The notes under the pieces: model-generated
The model's database searches: none
Told to the model about the DNA's origin: nothing
What the model saw: only the letters and a program-made list of their open reading frames with translations
In this document: one piece after another, positions 25,849 to 35,864 of the stretch
Layout of the letters: every line of letters begins with the position of its first letter
How positions within the stretch are numbered: position 1 is the stretch's first letter
Origin: CAMCQY01 sp044370415
GTDB taxonomy: Bacteria > Planctomycetota > Planctomycetia > Pirellulales > UBA1268
Direction of reading: 5' to 3'
Assembly (NCBI GenBank): GCA_044370415.1
Contig: JBILVO010000001.1
Location: forward strand, 23,438 to 87,437
Length of the DNA stretch: 64,000 nucleotides
Made by a program: the position numbers and the translations under genes

Positions 25849-26940
25849 ATGACACGATCACTGTGCCGGATGTTCGAGTGTGCTCCGACGGCCCTCCGCG
25901 GCCGCCTCGCAGCCGTCCTGTCGCTGCGTGCGGCCGGGGCGTCGGTGGCGACACGGGCGGCTCTCCTGGCCGCGGCGCTGTGCGCCGGCTGCAAGAGCGA
26001 CCTGAGCCAGCAGCTGCTCGAGCGCGAGCTGCGGATGCAAGAGGATCAGATCTATCAGCTGCAGGACGAGCTGGAGGCGAAGTGCGCCCGGCTCGAACGG
26101 GTCGCCGGCGAGAACACGAGCCTGCGCCGCCAGCTCGGGTTCGCCGACAGCGACGTCGCGGCCCCCGCGCCGCGGTCGCTGCCCACGCCCCGCACACTGC
26201 CCACGCCCTCCTCCGGGCAGCCCACGCTCGTGCCGCCGCCGTTGACCATCCCAGGCGGCCCCGCATCGGGCGGCGGCGGCGGGCGGCTGCCACCGCCGAT
26301 CTCGATCCCGTCGGCACCCGGCGGTGTCGCCCCGCCGAAGCTCGAGGGCGTGCCGCCGCTGCCGAGCGAGCCACGGCTGCCGGGGGCCGCCGCTCCGGCG
26401 GCCGCGACCGTGCTGCCGGCCGCCGCAGCCATGCCCGCCGCCGCCGACGTCGATCCCGGCGCCCGCCCCATCGCCCCGGCTCCCGCGACCGACGCCCAGC
26501 CACCCGCCGGCAAGCAGCTCTCCCACGAGGAGAGCCTTGCCGAGGCCGGGAAGATCACACACCTCGTCATCAATCAGTCCCGCACCGAGTGTTTCGACGG
26601 CACTGGCGACGGGCTCAGCGACGGAATCGCGCTGGTCATCGAGCCTCGCGATGACGACGAGCGTCTCGTGGCCGCCGCCGGCGACGTGGTGATCGCCGTC
26701 ATCGACGACCGCGGCGGCCCGGTGGCACGCTGGGACATTCCGGCCCAGGAAGCGTTCACACACTTCCGGCGGACCTCCCGAAACCGTGGACTGCACTTCG
26801 TGCTCCGCTGGCCCGGGCAACCGCCGCAGGGCACGGCCGTCCGGCTGCTGGTGAAGCTCACCTGCTTCGACGGCGCGTCGTTCGAGACGGACTGCACGGT
26901 CGCGACGCAGCCCAACGGGATGGCCGGCGGACCTCGATAG
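25849..26940 (+). CDS. Coiled-coil, proline-rich lipoprotein of unknown function
   Basis: A 363-residue predicted lipoprotein: hydrophobic segment then LCAGCKSD (lipobox Cys). Residues about 52-92 form a coiled coil (LLERELRMQEDQIYQLQDEL and following heptads). Residues about 95-225 are Pro/Ala/Gly-rich, a likely periplasmic spacer. The C-terminal 130 residues fold as a beta-rich domain (ITHLVINQSRTECFDGTGDG, VVIAVIDDRGGPVARWDIP, VRLLVKLTCFDGASFETDCTV). The layout of anchor, coiled coil, spacer and folded head suggests an envelope-spanning tether. No family recognised. Confidence 0.72.
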   Translation: MTRSLCRMFECAPTALRGRLAAVLSLRAAGASVATRAALLAAALCAGCKSDLSQQLLERELRMQEDQIYQLQDELEAKCARLERVAGENTSLRRQLGFADSDVAAPAPRSLPTPRTLPTPSSGQPTLVPPPLTIPGGPASGGGGGRLPPPISIPSAPGGVAPPKLEGVPPLPSEPRLPGAAAPAAATVLPAAAAMPAAADVDPGARPIAPAPATDAQPPAGKQLSHEESLAEAGKITHLVINQSRTECFDGTGDGLSDGIALVIEPRDDDERLVAAAGDVVIAVIDDRGGPVARWDIPAQEAFTHFRRTSRNRGLHFVLRWPGQPPQGTAVRLLVKLTCFDGASFETDCTVATQPNGMAGGPR

Positions 26941-27088
26941 GCCGCTTTGCGCAGCCGCGGAGCGGCGATCGAACGGAGTCGGGAGGCGGCCCACCGTCCC
27001 GCGATTTCCGGGAAAAACCGCCTCCGCGATCCCGGCGACCCGGTCCGTGCATTCCCGAAAAGCCCGCGTAGACTAGGGCTGCACGCGG

Positions 27089-30000
27089 ATGGCGATGAGT
27101 GTGGTGGCCGTTGCCGCCCGCTCCGCGTCCGCGAACTTCGAGGAGCCGCGCGTGCGCCAGTCGACGTTGGGTCTTTTTCGCAATCGCAACCGCCGCACCG
27201 CCCGCCACCGCGACACCCGGGAGCGCCGGTTCGAACGGCTCGAGAGCCGCGCCGTGCTGGCCACGTTCACCGTGAGCAGCCTCGCCGATGCCGGGCAGGG
27301 ATCGCTGCGGCAGGCGGTGCTCGACGCGAACGCCACCCGTGATGCCGACGTGATCGAATTCGAGGTGTCGGGCACGATCACCCTGAAGACGGCGCTGCCG
27401 GCCGTGACGGCACCCCTCGCAATCGATGGCACGACGGCGCCCGAGTTCAATGAAGCGCCGCTGGTGGCCGTCGATTTCGGCAGACGTGCCGGCCTGCAGT
27501 TCGCCCCGGGCAGCGACGGATCGGTCGTGCAGTCGCTCTACCTGTCGAACGCTGCCGGCGCCGGGGTCACGCTCAACGCCTCACGGATCACGCTCACCGA
27601 CAACTTCATCTTTGGCAACACCGGCGACGGCGTGCGGATCAACCCCAAATCCGTCGGCAACACCATCGGCAACGTCGATCCGGTCCGCGCCATCGATTAC
27701 TTCACCGCGGACGGCGTCTCGATCGGTACTGAAAAGGTCGCGGTCGCCGCCTGGCAAGGGATCACACTCTCGGAAACCGACGGCCAGTATCTGCTCGCCG
27801 GCACCCTGGCATCCAGCACCGACGGCATCGTCTACGACGGGCCGATCGACGACATGACCGGCACCGGCTACCGCGTCAGCCTGCCGGGCGAGGCGAAGAA
27901 AGCAAACGTTTTCGACGTGGATCGCCTCGAGACCGGCGACGTGCGGGTGGTGGGCGGCGGCACGTTGTTGTTGGTCGAGACGCGCGGATTCTTCTACGAG
28001 GGGCCTCTGTCCGAGGAAGGCTTCGCGGATGCCGACAACTACCGCGACCTGGTGCTGCCGGGCGACCCGAAGTTCGTCACCGCATACGGCACGGGCGGCA
28101 ATCTGATCGTGGGCGACTACGGCGCCAGCCCGACGTTCACCGGCGCGAGCCGGGCATTCATCTACGACGTTGCCGACGTCGCCCAGGCCGTATACGTGAC
28201 CGATGTCGCCTATCCGGGGGCCGTCAGCACGGCGGTCCGCGGCATCTGGCACAACGGCGACAGCAGCTACACGATCTGCGGCAGCTACTCGGCGCAGGCG
28301 ACCAACAACTTCCGCGACAACAGCACCCCGCTCGGACAGGCCTTCCTGGTCGACTACGATTCCGAAACCGGCCTGTTCTCCAACTGGCAGACGTTCGCCA
28401 ACCCGGCTGACACCAGCGCAGCCGCGCAATTCCAGTCGATCAGCAGCGTCGAGACCGGCTGTTACACGATCGGCGCGACCTCCGTCGCCGCAGCGGCCGG
28501 TTCGAACCTCTCAGGCGCTTTCGTGACCGTCAGCCGCAATGCCGACGGCACGTTCGGCGACGCGACATGGACGACCATCGCGGACCCCGACGCCACGAAG
28601 GGCACCGCCGCCATGGCGGTCTACGGCAACCAGGTCGTCGGATCCGCGAACGACGGCGGGCTGATCAACTACGCCTACCAGGCGACGGTCGACCTGGGTT
28701 TCCAGCGGTCGAACGTGATCTCCGGCAACGGGGGCAACGGCATCAGCATCTACGGCTCCGTCGACAACCGGATCGCGATGAACTTCATCGGCACCGACGC
28801 GACCGGCCTGCGTGCCGAGCCCAACAAGCTCAACGGCATTTTAGTGACGTCACGGGCGGCCCGGAACATCATCGGCGGCGAGGTTTCGGCCGGGAACGAT
28901 CCGACGCAGGCCAGCGGCTTCGTGCGGCCGGCGCTGTCCAACCTGATCTCCGGCAACAAGCAAAACGGCGTCCTCATCACCGGCGGAGCCACAGCCACCA
29001 CCCTCAGCGGCAACTTCATCGGCACCGACGTGTCCGGCAACGCGCCGCAGGGGAACGGCCTGGACGGCGTGGCGATCGTGGGTGCCAATGGCAATCGGCT
29101 GATCGGCAGCGGCGCACGGCAGAACGCGTTCGCCTTCTTCAACGTCATCGGCGGCAACGCGGGCAACGGCCTGCGGATCACCAACTCGAACAACACCACG
29201 GTTCAGGGCAACTTCCTCGGCCTCGGCGCGAACAACAAGTCGGACGTGGGCAACGGCGGTGATGGCCTGCTCATTTCGGGCCGGTCGACGAACACGCAGG
29301 TGGGCGGCGCGGGTTCGAACCCCGTCGCCGCGGGCATCCCCGACGAGGTCGACAGCCTGCTGCTGGGCCCGCTCACCAACGTCACCTCCGGCAACAACCG
29401 GCATGGCATCGAGGTGCGGGACCGATCCGGTGGAGTGGTCATCACCAACCTGTTCAGCGGCACGCAGGCCTTCGGCCCGACCGCGGTGCCCAACAACCTC
29501 GACGGCATCCTCGTCACGGCAACCGGCGGCAACATCCTCGTGTTCGGCGCCATCATCGGCGGCAATCTTGCCAATGGCATCGAGATCACCGGCGTCGCGA
29601 GCGGCGTGCAGGTGCTGAACGCCGCGATCGGCACCACCGTCGACTTCGACACCTATGAGACCGATGTCGCCGTTCCCAACGCCCGCAGCGGCATCCTGAT
29701 CAGCAGCCGAGCCCGCGGCAACGCCATCGGCGGCTTCCAGCCCGCTGAAAATGGCGACGTGTATGTCTCCGGCAACGGCCGCTACGGCATCGAGATCATT
29801 GGGCGGGCGAACAACAACCGCATCGTCAACAGCACGATCGGCGCGGGCATCCTCGGGGAGACCGTGGCCAACGGCCTCGGCGGCATCTCCCTCGCCGCCG
29901 GCACGGCCAGCACCACGATCGGCGGCGAACCGGCGGACCCGGTCGCGTCACCGCAGGTGCTGGCAAACAAGATTTCCGGAAACCAGGGCGCCGGGATCAC

Positions 30001-30418
30001 GGTGATCTCGTCACGCGGCAACAGGATCCTGGGGAACCAGATCTTCCAAAACACCGCGGCGGGGATCGTGCTCAGCGGCGCCCTGAACAACCAGGTCGGT
30101 TCCGCGACGGGCGGCAACACGATCTATGGCAACCAGACCAGCGGCGTCTTCGTGACGGGAAATTCCCAGGGCACGACGATCGCCGGCAACTCGATCCAGT
30201 CGAACGGTCAAAACGGCCTGATGCTCAGCGCGGCCACCCGGGCCGTCTGCGGCGGAACAACCGACCAGTCGATCAACACCGTGGTCACGAACGGGGGCTT
30301 CGGCATCTACGCGGTCGGGAACTGCGCGGGCACGAAGCTGCTGCGGAACGTGGTCGCGGCCAACAAGCTGGGCCAGGTTTCCCTCGGCTCGGCGTCCGGC
30401 ATCATCCAGGCCGGATGA
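27089..30418 (+). CDS. Large secreted right-handed beta-helix protein with LEPR-XLL-like N-terminus
   Basis: A 1109-residue protein. The N-terminal FERLESRAVLA (48-58) is close to the planctomycete LEPR-XLL export-associated motif (FExLExRxLL). After it comes TFTVSSLADAGQGSLRQAVLDAN, typical of CSLREA/parallel beta-helix surface proteins. From about residue 540 onward, imperfect rungs repeat (SNVISGNGGNGISI, NFIGTDATG, NLISGNKQNGVLI, NFIGTDVSG), matching parallel beta-helix repeats. Residues about 205-530 interrupt the helix with a different strand-rich region. Start is uncertain: ATG 27089 lacks a ribosome site, while a GTG at 27152 has GAGGAG at good spacing. Probably cell-surface or secreted; ligand unknown. 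Confidence 0.85.
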   Translation: MAMSVVAVAARSASANFEEPRVRQSTLGLFRNRNRRTARHRDTRERRFERLESRAVLATFTVSSLADAGQGSLRQAVLDANATRDADVIEFEVSGTITLKTALPAVTAPLAIDGTTAPEFNEAPLVAVDFGRRAGLQFAPGSDGSVVQSLYLSNAAGAGVTLNASRITLTDNFIFGNTGDGVRINPKSVGNTIGNVDPVRAIDYFTADGVSIGTEKVAVAAWQGITLSETDGQYLLAGTLASSTDGIVYDGPIDDMTGTGYRVSLPGEAKKANVFDVDRLETGDVRVVGGGTLLLVETRGFFYEGPLSEEGFADADNYRDLVLPGDPKFVTAYGTGGNLIVGDYGASPTFTGASRAFIYDVADVAQAVYVTDVAYPGAVSTAVRGIWHNGDSSYTICGSYSAQATNNFRDNSTPLGQAFLVDYDSETGLFSNWQTFANPADTSAAAQFQSISSVETGCYTIGATSVAAAAGSNLSGAFVTVSRNADGTFGDATWTTIADPDATKGTAAMAVYGNQVVGSANDGGLINYAYQATVDLGFQRSNVISGNGGNGISIYGSVDNRIAMNFIGTDATGLRAEPNKLNGILVTSRAARNIIGGEVSAGNDPTQASGFVRPALSNLISGNKQNGVLITGGATATTLSGNFIGTDVSGNAPQGNGLDGVAIVGANGNRLIGSGARQNAFAFFNVIGGNAGNGLRITNSNNTTVQGNFLGLGANNKSDVGNGGDGLLISGRSTNTQVGGAGSNPVAAGIPDEVDSLLLGPLTNVTSGNNRHGIEVRDRSGGVVITNLFSGTQAFGPTAVPNNLDGILVTATGGNILVFGAIIGGNLANGIEITGVASGVQVLNAAIGTTVDFDTYETDVAVPNARSGILISSRARGNAIGGFQPAENGDVYVSGNGRYGIEIIGRANNNRIVNSTIGAGILGETVANGLGGISLAAGTASTTIGGEPADPVASPQVLANKISGNQGAGITVISSRGNRILGNQIFQNTAAGIVLSGALNNQVGSATGGNTIYGNQTSGVFVTGNSQGTTIAGNSIQSNGQNGLMLSAATRAVCGGTTDQSINTVVTNGGFGIYAVGNCAGTKLLRNVVAANKLGQVSLGSASGIIQAG

Positions 30419-30498
30419 TCGGAGCGACCGGGCCGACCCCCGCGCCGCATGCGGGAACCCGGATGCGTCCTGGCAATGCGTCCTCGCAGGCCGTGGAA

Positions 30499-30515
30499 GG
30501 CTTTTTCCAAAAGCC
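30499..30515. terminator. Short hairpin between convergent genes
   Basis: GGCTTTT (30499-30505) pairs perfectly with AAAAGCC (30509-30515) over a three-base loop, 80 bases after the beta-helix gene and convergent to gap. The flanking GGCCGTGGAAGGCTTTTTCC resembles the left end of the 115-bp repeat with an internal deletion, so it may be a remnant of that element acting as a terminator. Confidence 0.45.
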
Positions 30516-30616
30516 AGTGAGAGACCCCTGTCTAGATCGCATTCGACGTACGTTTAGTACCGGCTCGGAGGCGGCAAAAGTCTCGTCGCGTGGGCCGCGG
30601 CGGCCCACAGCTCCTC

Positions 30617-30641
30617 GAGCCCCTTTTCTAGAGCCTCTTTT

Positions 30642-30655
<14 letters not shown>
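30617..30655. repeat. Short direct repeats at the end of gap
   Basis: Near-identical units of the form (T)AGAGCCYCTTTT follow one another three times, ending inside the last codons and stop of gap. Read in the gap direction they give repeated AAAAGGGGCTCTA. This may be replication slippage or part of a 3'-end signal. Confidence 0.5.
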
Positions 30656-31658
<1,003 letters not shown>

Positions 31659-31668
31659 GGGGAATCTC

Positions 31669-31733
31669 CTGGGGAGTAACTCTGGGGAGTAAAGCTGGGG
31701 CGTGTGTCTGCTGCGTGAATCTGGGGCGTGAAT
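31669..31733 (-). repeat. Repeat-bearing leader of gap
   Basis: Four related 10-11 bp units stand in the transcribed leader: CTGGGGAGTAA at 31669-31679 and 31682-31692, and CTGGGGCGTG at 31695-31704 and 31721-31730 (plus-strand spelling). The first ends ten bases from the gap start codon. Such an array could be a leader-binding site or repeated stop/terminator-like structure. Confidence 0.6.
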
Positions 31734-31808
31734 ACGGACGTGCGGTGCGGCCCGGGGCGAGACGACTCCCGCGACGGGCGGACGCTCGACTGACGCTCCG
31801 GGCGGCGG

Positions 31809-31838
31809 AATATACACCGCCCAGCCACGGCCGCTCAA
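31809..31838 (-). promoter_or_regulatory. Sigma-70-type promoter of gap
   Basis: On the minus strand TTGAGC (31833-31838) and TATATT (31809-31814) are 18 bases apart. The predicted transcript would have a leader of about 145 bases before the GTG at 31658. Confidence 0.65.
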
Positions 31839-31927
31839 ACATCGGTCTGAAAAGCCGGTTTTGACTGCGAGCGGCCGGCGTGGGCTACGATGCATACTGT
31901 GATTCGCACCCCGCTGCCCCAGTCGTG

Positions 31928-32608
31928 ATGCCCGCCCCCGTCATCGAACTCGTCGATGTCCGCAAGTCGTTCGCCATGCCGGGAGGCGAGCGGGTCGACA
32001 TCCTCGACGTCCCGGCCTTCAGCCTGGCCGCCGGCGAGCACTGCGCGCTGGAGGGACGCAGCGGGTCTGGCAAGTCGACGCTCCTGAACGTCGTGTCGGG
32101 CATCATGCGGCCGGACTCCGGCCGCGTGCTCATCGACGGGATCGACGTCACCCGCCTCGACGAGCCGCGCCGCGATCGCGTGCGGGCCGACAAGCTGGGG
32201 CTGGTGTTCCAACAGTTCAACCTGCTGCCGGGATTCACGGCCCTCGAGAACGTGCTCGTGGCGATGTCGTTCGGCTCCGGCCGCCCCGACCGCCGGCGGG
32301 CGGAGCGGCTGCTCGAGGCCGTCGGCCTGGGCCACAGGCTCGACCACAAGCCGGCGGCCCTGAGCGTGGGCCAGCAACAGCGGGTGGCCGTGGCGCGGGC
32401 CCTGGCCAACAGCCCGCGGGCGGTCCTCGCCGACGAGCCGACCGCGAGCATCGACCCGGCCCACCAGCAGCAGGTGATCGACCTGCTGCGGAACACCTGC
32501 ACGGAGCAGGGGGTGGCGCTGCTGGTCGTCACGCACGACGACGACGTCGCGGGGCAGTTTCCGCGGCGGGTGCGGCTGGAGGACTTCAACCGCGCCGCCA
32601 GGGTCTGA
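31928..32608 (+). CDS. ABC transporter ATP-binding protein (LolD/MacB-like)
   Basis: A 226-residue ATPase of the MacB/LolD branch, cytoplasmic partner of the FtsX-type permease that follows. Walker A GRSGSGKST, Q-loop FQQFNLLPG, signature LSVGQQQRVAVARAL, Walker B AVLADEPT and switch His in VVTHDDD are intact. ATG at 31928 is preferred over the in-frame GTG at 31880. A TTGACT (31861) with TACGAT (31886) at 19-base spacing may be its promoter. First gene of a nine-gene co-directional run. Confidence 0.94.
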   Translation: MPAPVIELVDVRKSFAMPGGERVDILDVPAFSLAAGEHCALEGRSGSGKSTLLNVVSGIMRPDSGRVLIDGIDVTRLDEPRRDRVRADKLGLVFQQFNLLPGFTALENVLVAMSFGSGRPDRRRAERLLEAVGLGHRLDHKPAALSVGQQQRVAVARALANSPRAVLADEPTASIDPAHQQQVIDLLRNTCTEQGVALLVVTHDDDVAGQFPRRVRLEDFNRAARV

Positions 32609-32675
32609 TACGGCTCGTACACGGATACCATGTGAACCTCACGTATCGGAGATCCCTGATACCACCATCGAGGCA

Positions 32676-32735
32676 GGGGTGGCCCAGGCCCGCAGGGCCG
32701 GAGCGAACGTCAAGCGACGGGGCATGGGCCACCCC
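32676..32735. repeat. Nested inverted repeat between the ABC genes
   Basis: GGGGTGGCCCA (32676-32686) is the exact reverse complement of TGGGCCACCCC (32725-32735). Within it GGCCC-GCA-GGGCC (32687-32699) forms a smaller hairpin. The 260-bp gap between the ATPase and permease genes is large for an operon and otherwise holds no gene. It could be an mRNA processing or stability element, or a REP-like insertion. Confidence 0.65.
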
Positions 32736-32868
32736 GGCCCCCCCGTCGAGCACCTGCAAACCGTTTTCAGTGATCACGAAACGAAGCGGTGCCAGGTCGT
32801 CTGCTTGATGAACCACACATAAAACCCAGCCAGATCAACCACACCCACCCCGCCATGACAGTCCTCCC

Positions 32869-34218
32869 ATGACCCTCCTCGGCATCGCCTGGCGCAACAT
32901 CCGGCAGCGGCTGCTCACCAGCGGGCTGACCGCGCTCTCGCTGGCGCTGGGCGTCGCGCTCGTCGTGGCCACACTCGTCACGGCCGGCATCGTCAAGCAG
33001 GCCTTCGAGTCGGGCTCGGGCCTCGGCTACAACATGATCATCGGGGCGAAGGGGAGCCCGCTGCAGCTGGTCCTCAACAGCGTCTATCTGATCAGCAAGC
33101 CGATCGAGAACATCTCCTGGGACTTCTACCAGCAGTTCCTGCCGGCGGCGGCACGGCCCGACGGCACCGACGGCACCTACGCCTCCAGCACGAAGACGGC
33201 CGTGCCGATCTGCATGGGGGACTATTTCCGCGGCTTCCGCGTGATCGGCACCAACGCCTCCTACTTCGACCGGCTCACCGTCGGCGACGGACGGCCGTTC
33301 GCGTTCTCAGCGGGCCGCAACTTCCGCGATGACGAGTTCTTCGGCGGCGTGCTCGGCGCGACCGTGGCAACGCGGCTGGGCCTGCGGGCCGGCGACTCCT
33401 TCGCGCCCACCCACGGCGCCGACGACGGCAAGGTGCACGACCCCTTTACCGTCATCGGGATCCTGGCCCGCACCGACACGCCCGTCGACCGCGGCGTCTT
33501 CGTGAACATGGAGGGCTTCTATCTGCAGGATGGCCACGCGAAGCCGGTGGAAGGGGCGGAGGACGCTCCGACGCCGGCCGCAGGCGGGCAGCCGTCCGCC
33601 TCGGGCCACGTGCCGCTGCCGTTCGCGCAGCGCGAGGTCACGGCGATCCTCGTGGAGACAGCGTCGCTGCCGGGGATGCCCGGCATGCCCGACCTGCCCG
33701 CGGAGCTCACCGCCATGGGCCTGCGGACCGCCATCAACGAGGGCCGCGACGGCCAGGCCGCGGAACCCGTCCGCGAGATCCGCCAGCTGCTGGATCTCTT
33801 CGTGCGGCCCATGGAGCTCCTGCTGCTGCTGGTGACGGCGCTGGTCGTCGTGGTCTCGGCGATCGGCATCCTCGTGAGCATGGTGGGCTCGTCGCTGGAG
33901 CGCAGTCGGGACGTGGCCATCATGCGGGCGCTCGGTGCCCGGCGGTCGCACGTGCTCGCCGTGGTGCTCATCGAGGCGGTGCTCCTGGCGGTGGGGGGCG
34001 GCCTCGCCGGATGGCTGCTCGGGCACCTGCTGGTGGGGGCTATCTCGCCGCTGATCACGACCAACGCCGGCGTCTCGGCCAGCGTGCTCTCTGCGGCGCC
34101 GGGGGCCGAGCTGCTCCTGGTGCCGTTCCTCGTGGCACTGGCGATTCTCGCCGCCCTCCTCCCGGCCGTGGTGGCCTATAGGACCGACGTCGCCAAGTGG
34201 CTCCAGGGCGGGTCGTGA
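32869..34218 (+). CDS. FtsX/MacB-family ABC transporter permease
   Basis: A 449-residue membrane protein with the MacB/LolCE layout: one TM helix at about 17-40, a large periplasmic domain (about 41-320), then three C-terminal TM helices (about 318-345, 368-393, 408-438). The cytoplasmic loop SLERSRDVAIMRALGARRSHV is the typical FtsX coupling segment. Such systems work mechanically on periplasmic or outer-membrane substrates rather than as pores. The substrate is unknown. The adjacent CPFC and DUF3299 proteins are candidate partners. Confidence 0.93.
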   Translation: MTLLGIAWRNIRQRLLTSGLTALSLALGVALVVATLVTAGIVKQAFESGSGLGYNMIIGAKGSPLQLVLNSVYLISKPIENISWDFYQQFLPAAARPDGTDGTYASSTKTAVPICMGDYFRGFRVIGTNASYFDRLTVGDGRPFAFSAGRNFRDDEFFGGVLGATVATRLGLRAGDSFAPTHGADDGKVHDPFTVIGILARTDTPVDRGVFVNMEGFYLQDGHAKPVEGAEDAPTPAAGGQPSASGHVPLPFAQREVTAILVETASLPGMPGMPDLPAELTAMGLRTAINEGRDGQAAEPVREIRQLLDLFVRPMELLLLLVTALVVVVSAIGILVSMVGSSLERSRDVAIMRALGARRSHVLAVVLIEAVLLAVGGGLAGWLLGHLLVGAISPLITTNAGVSASVLSAAPGAELLLVPFLVALAILAALLPAVVAYRTDVAKWLQGGS

Positions 34219-34259
34219 GCCGTCGCGAACGCCGGCGTGCCAGCCGCTACAATGCCGGG

Positions 34260-35855
34260 ATGCACACACAGCTGCCACGCCGCCGCCTGCCGCCGCTCTC
34301 CTTCCGGTTCCGGGCCGTGCTCACAGTGGCGACCGTCGCGGCGGTCGCGGCCGGGCGGATGGAGCCGCTGGCGGCCTGTCCGTTCTGCTCGGCCGTGTCG
34401 CTGACGTTCGCGCAGGAGATTGCCCAGAGCCAGACGGCCGTCATCGGCAGGCTCGTCGAGCAGCCGCCGGCCGGCTCGCTGTCGCCGCGGGCGGAGGGGC
34501 CGTTGCCGAAGGGCAAGTTCGCCGTGGTCGAGGTACTCAAGGGTGCGGACCTGGTCGCCGAGGCCGGCCATACGGCCGACGGGCCGCCGATCGAGACGAT
34601 CCTCCTGGAGAACAAGCCCGTCGGCTCGCTCTTCCTGCTCCTGGGCATCGAGCCGCCGAAGCTCATCTGGTCGAGCCCGATCCCGGTGAGCGACCGCGCC
34701 GTCGAGTATCTCAGGAAGCTCGGGCCGCTTCCCGAGAAGGGGCCCGACCGCCTGGCCTTCTTCCAGCAGCACCTCGAGGATCCCGACGAGACGCTCGCCC
34801 GGGACGCCTACGACGAGTTCGCCGTCGCGCCCTACAGCGACGTTCGCGGGCTCGCCGACCGCATGGATCCCTCGCAACTCCTGGCCTGGATCGAGAACCC
34901 GAAGGTGCAGGCGAACCGGCGCAGGCTCTACGCCACGATGCTCGGGGCCTGCGGCACCAAGGCCGACGCCGATCGCATCGGCAGGATCCTGGCCAACACC
35001 GATCCCGGGCCGGAGAAGAACGAGGTCCGCAGCGGCCTCGACGCGCTCATCGCCTGCTACGTGACGCTCCGCGGGCCCGAGGGCCTCGACCTCGTCGACG
35101 AGCTGTTCCTCGACCGGCGCGGCCGGGACGTCCCGTTCACGGAGACCTACGCGGCGGTGATGGCGCTGCGGTTCCTCGGCGAGGAGTCGGACAGCGTGCC
35201 ACGCGACCGCGTGCTCCGGTCGCTGCGGCTGTTGCTGGCCGAGCCGAAGCTCGCCGACCTCGTGATCGCGGACCTGGCACGCTGGCAGGACTGGTCGGTG
35301 ATCGACCGGCTCGTCGAGCTCTTCGAGAAGGCCGAGGCCGACAACATCTTCGTCCGCGAGCCGATCGTGAACTACCTGCGGGCCTGCCCGCTGCCGGCGG
35401 CGGCGGCGGCGATCACGAAGCTGGAGAAGGTCGACCCCGAGGCGGTCCGCCGCGCAGCGACCCTGGCGGCGTTCTCCGGGGCGATCGGTCCCAAACCCGC
35501 CGGCACCACGGCGGCCGCACCGCAGGACGCAGACCCCGGCGATCCGGCCGCGGTGGCGCCCGCCACGCCGCCCGCCACGCCGCCCGCCGCGGCCCAGGGC
35601 ACGCCCCCCGCGGCAACGCCGGAGGAGATGGCCGTCGCAGCGAGAATCCCCGCGGTACTCGCCGACGAGGAGGCGACCGACGAGACCCCGGGCATCGACC
35701 CGTCGCGGCCTGCGGCCACCGCGAAGGCCGCCCCGGCGGAGCCGCGCGGAGCGAGCGGAATCAGGTGGGCCATCTGGGCGGCGATCGTCCTCGCGATCGG
35801 GCTGTGTTCCCGCGCGGCCCTGCGGGCGGGTGGCGCGGGCTCGTTGGGCCGCTAG
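34260..35855 (+). CDS. Secreted CPFC-motif protein A, unknown function
   Basis: A 531-residue protein. After a signal-peptide-like start, LAACPFCSAVSLTFAQEI places a CxxC (CPFC) at the probable mature N-terminus. The following segment (AVIGRLVEQPP, FAVVEVLKG) is beta-rich. From about residue 160 it is helical and HEAT/TPR-like in texture (FFQQHLEDPDETLARDAYDEF...). Residues about 425-510 are a Pro/Ala-rich linker, and a C-terminal TM helix (IRWAIWAAIVLAIGLCS) would anchor it. The gene at 40121 is a clear paralogue lacking the linker and TM. No family name known to me. Next gene starts nine bases later, its ribosome site overlapping the stop codon. Confidence 0.8.
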   Translation: MHTQLPRRRLPPLSFRFRAVLTVATVAAVAAGRMEPLAACPFCSAVSLTFAQEIAQSQTAVIGRLVEQPPAGSLSPRAEGPLPKGKFAVVEVLKGADLVAEAGHTADGPPIETILLENKPVGSLFLLLGIEPPKLIWSSPIPVSDRAVEYLRKLGPLPEKGPDRLAFFQQHLEDPDETLARDAYDEFAVAPYSDVRGLADRMDPSQLLAWIENPKVQANRRRLYATMLGACGTKADADRIGRILANTDPGPEKNEVRSGLDALIACYVTLRGPEGLDLVDELFLDRRGRDVPFTETYAAVMALRFLGEESDSVPRDRVLRSLRLLLAEPKLADLVIADLARWQDWSVIDRLVELFEKAEADNIFVREPIVNYLRACPLPAAAAAITKLEKVDPEAVRRAATLAAFSGAIGPKPAGTTAAAPQDADPGDPAAVAPATPPATPPAAAQGTPPAATPEEMAVAARIPAVLADEEATDETPGIDPSRPAATAKAAPAEPRGASGIRWAIWAAIVLAIGLCSRAALRAGGAGSLGR

Positions 35856-35864
35856 GAGCCTGCG

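Noticed and set aside
32586..32816. A 76-codon minus-strand frame in the gap between the ABC genes
   Set aside because: It reads through the inverted repeat, has no ribosome-binding site and no sensible composition.
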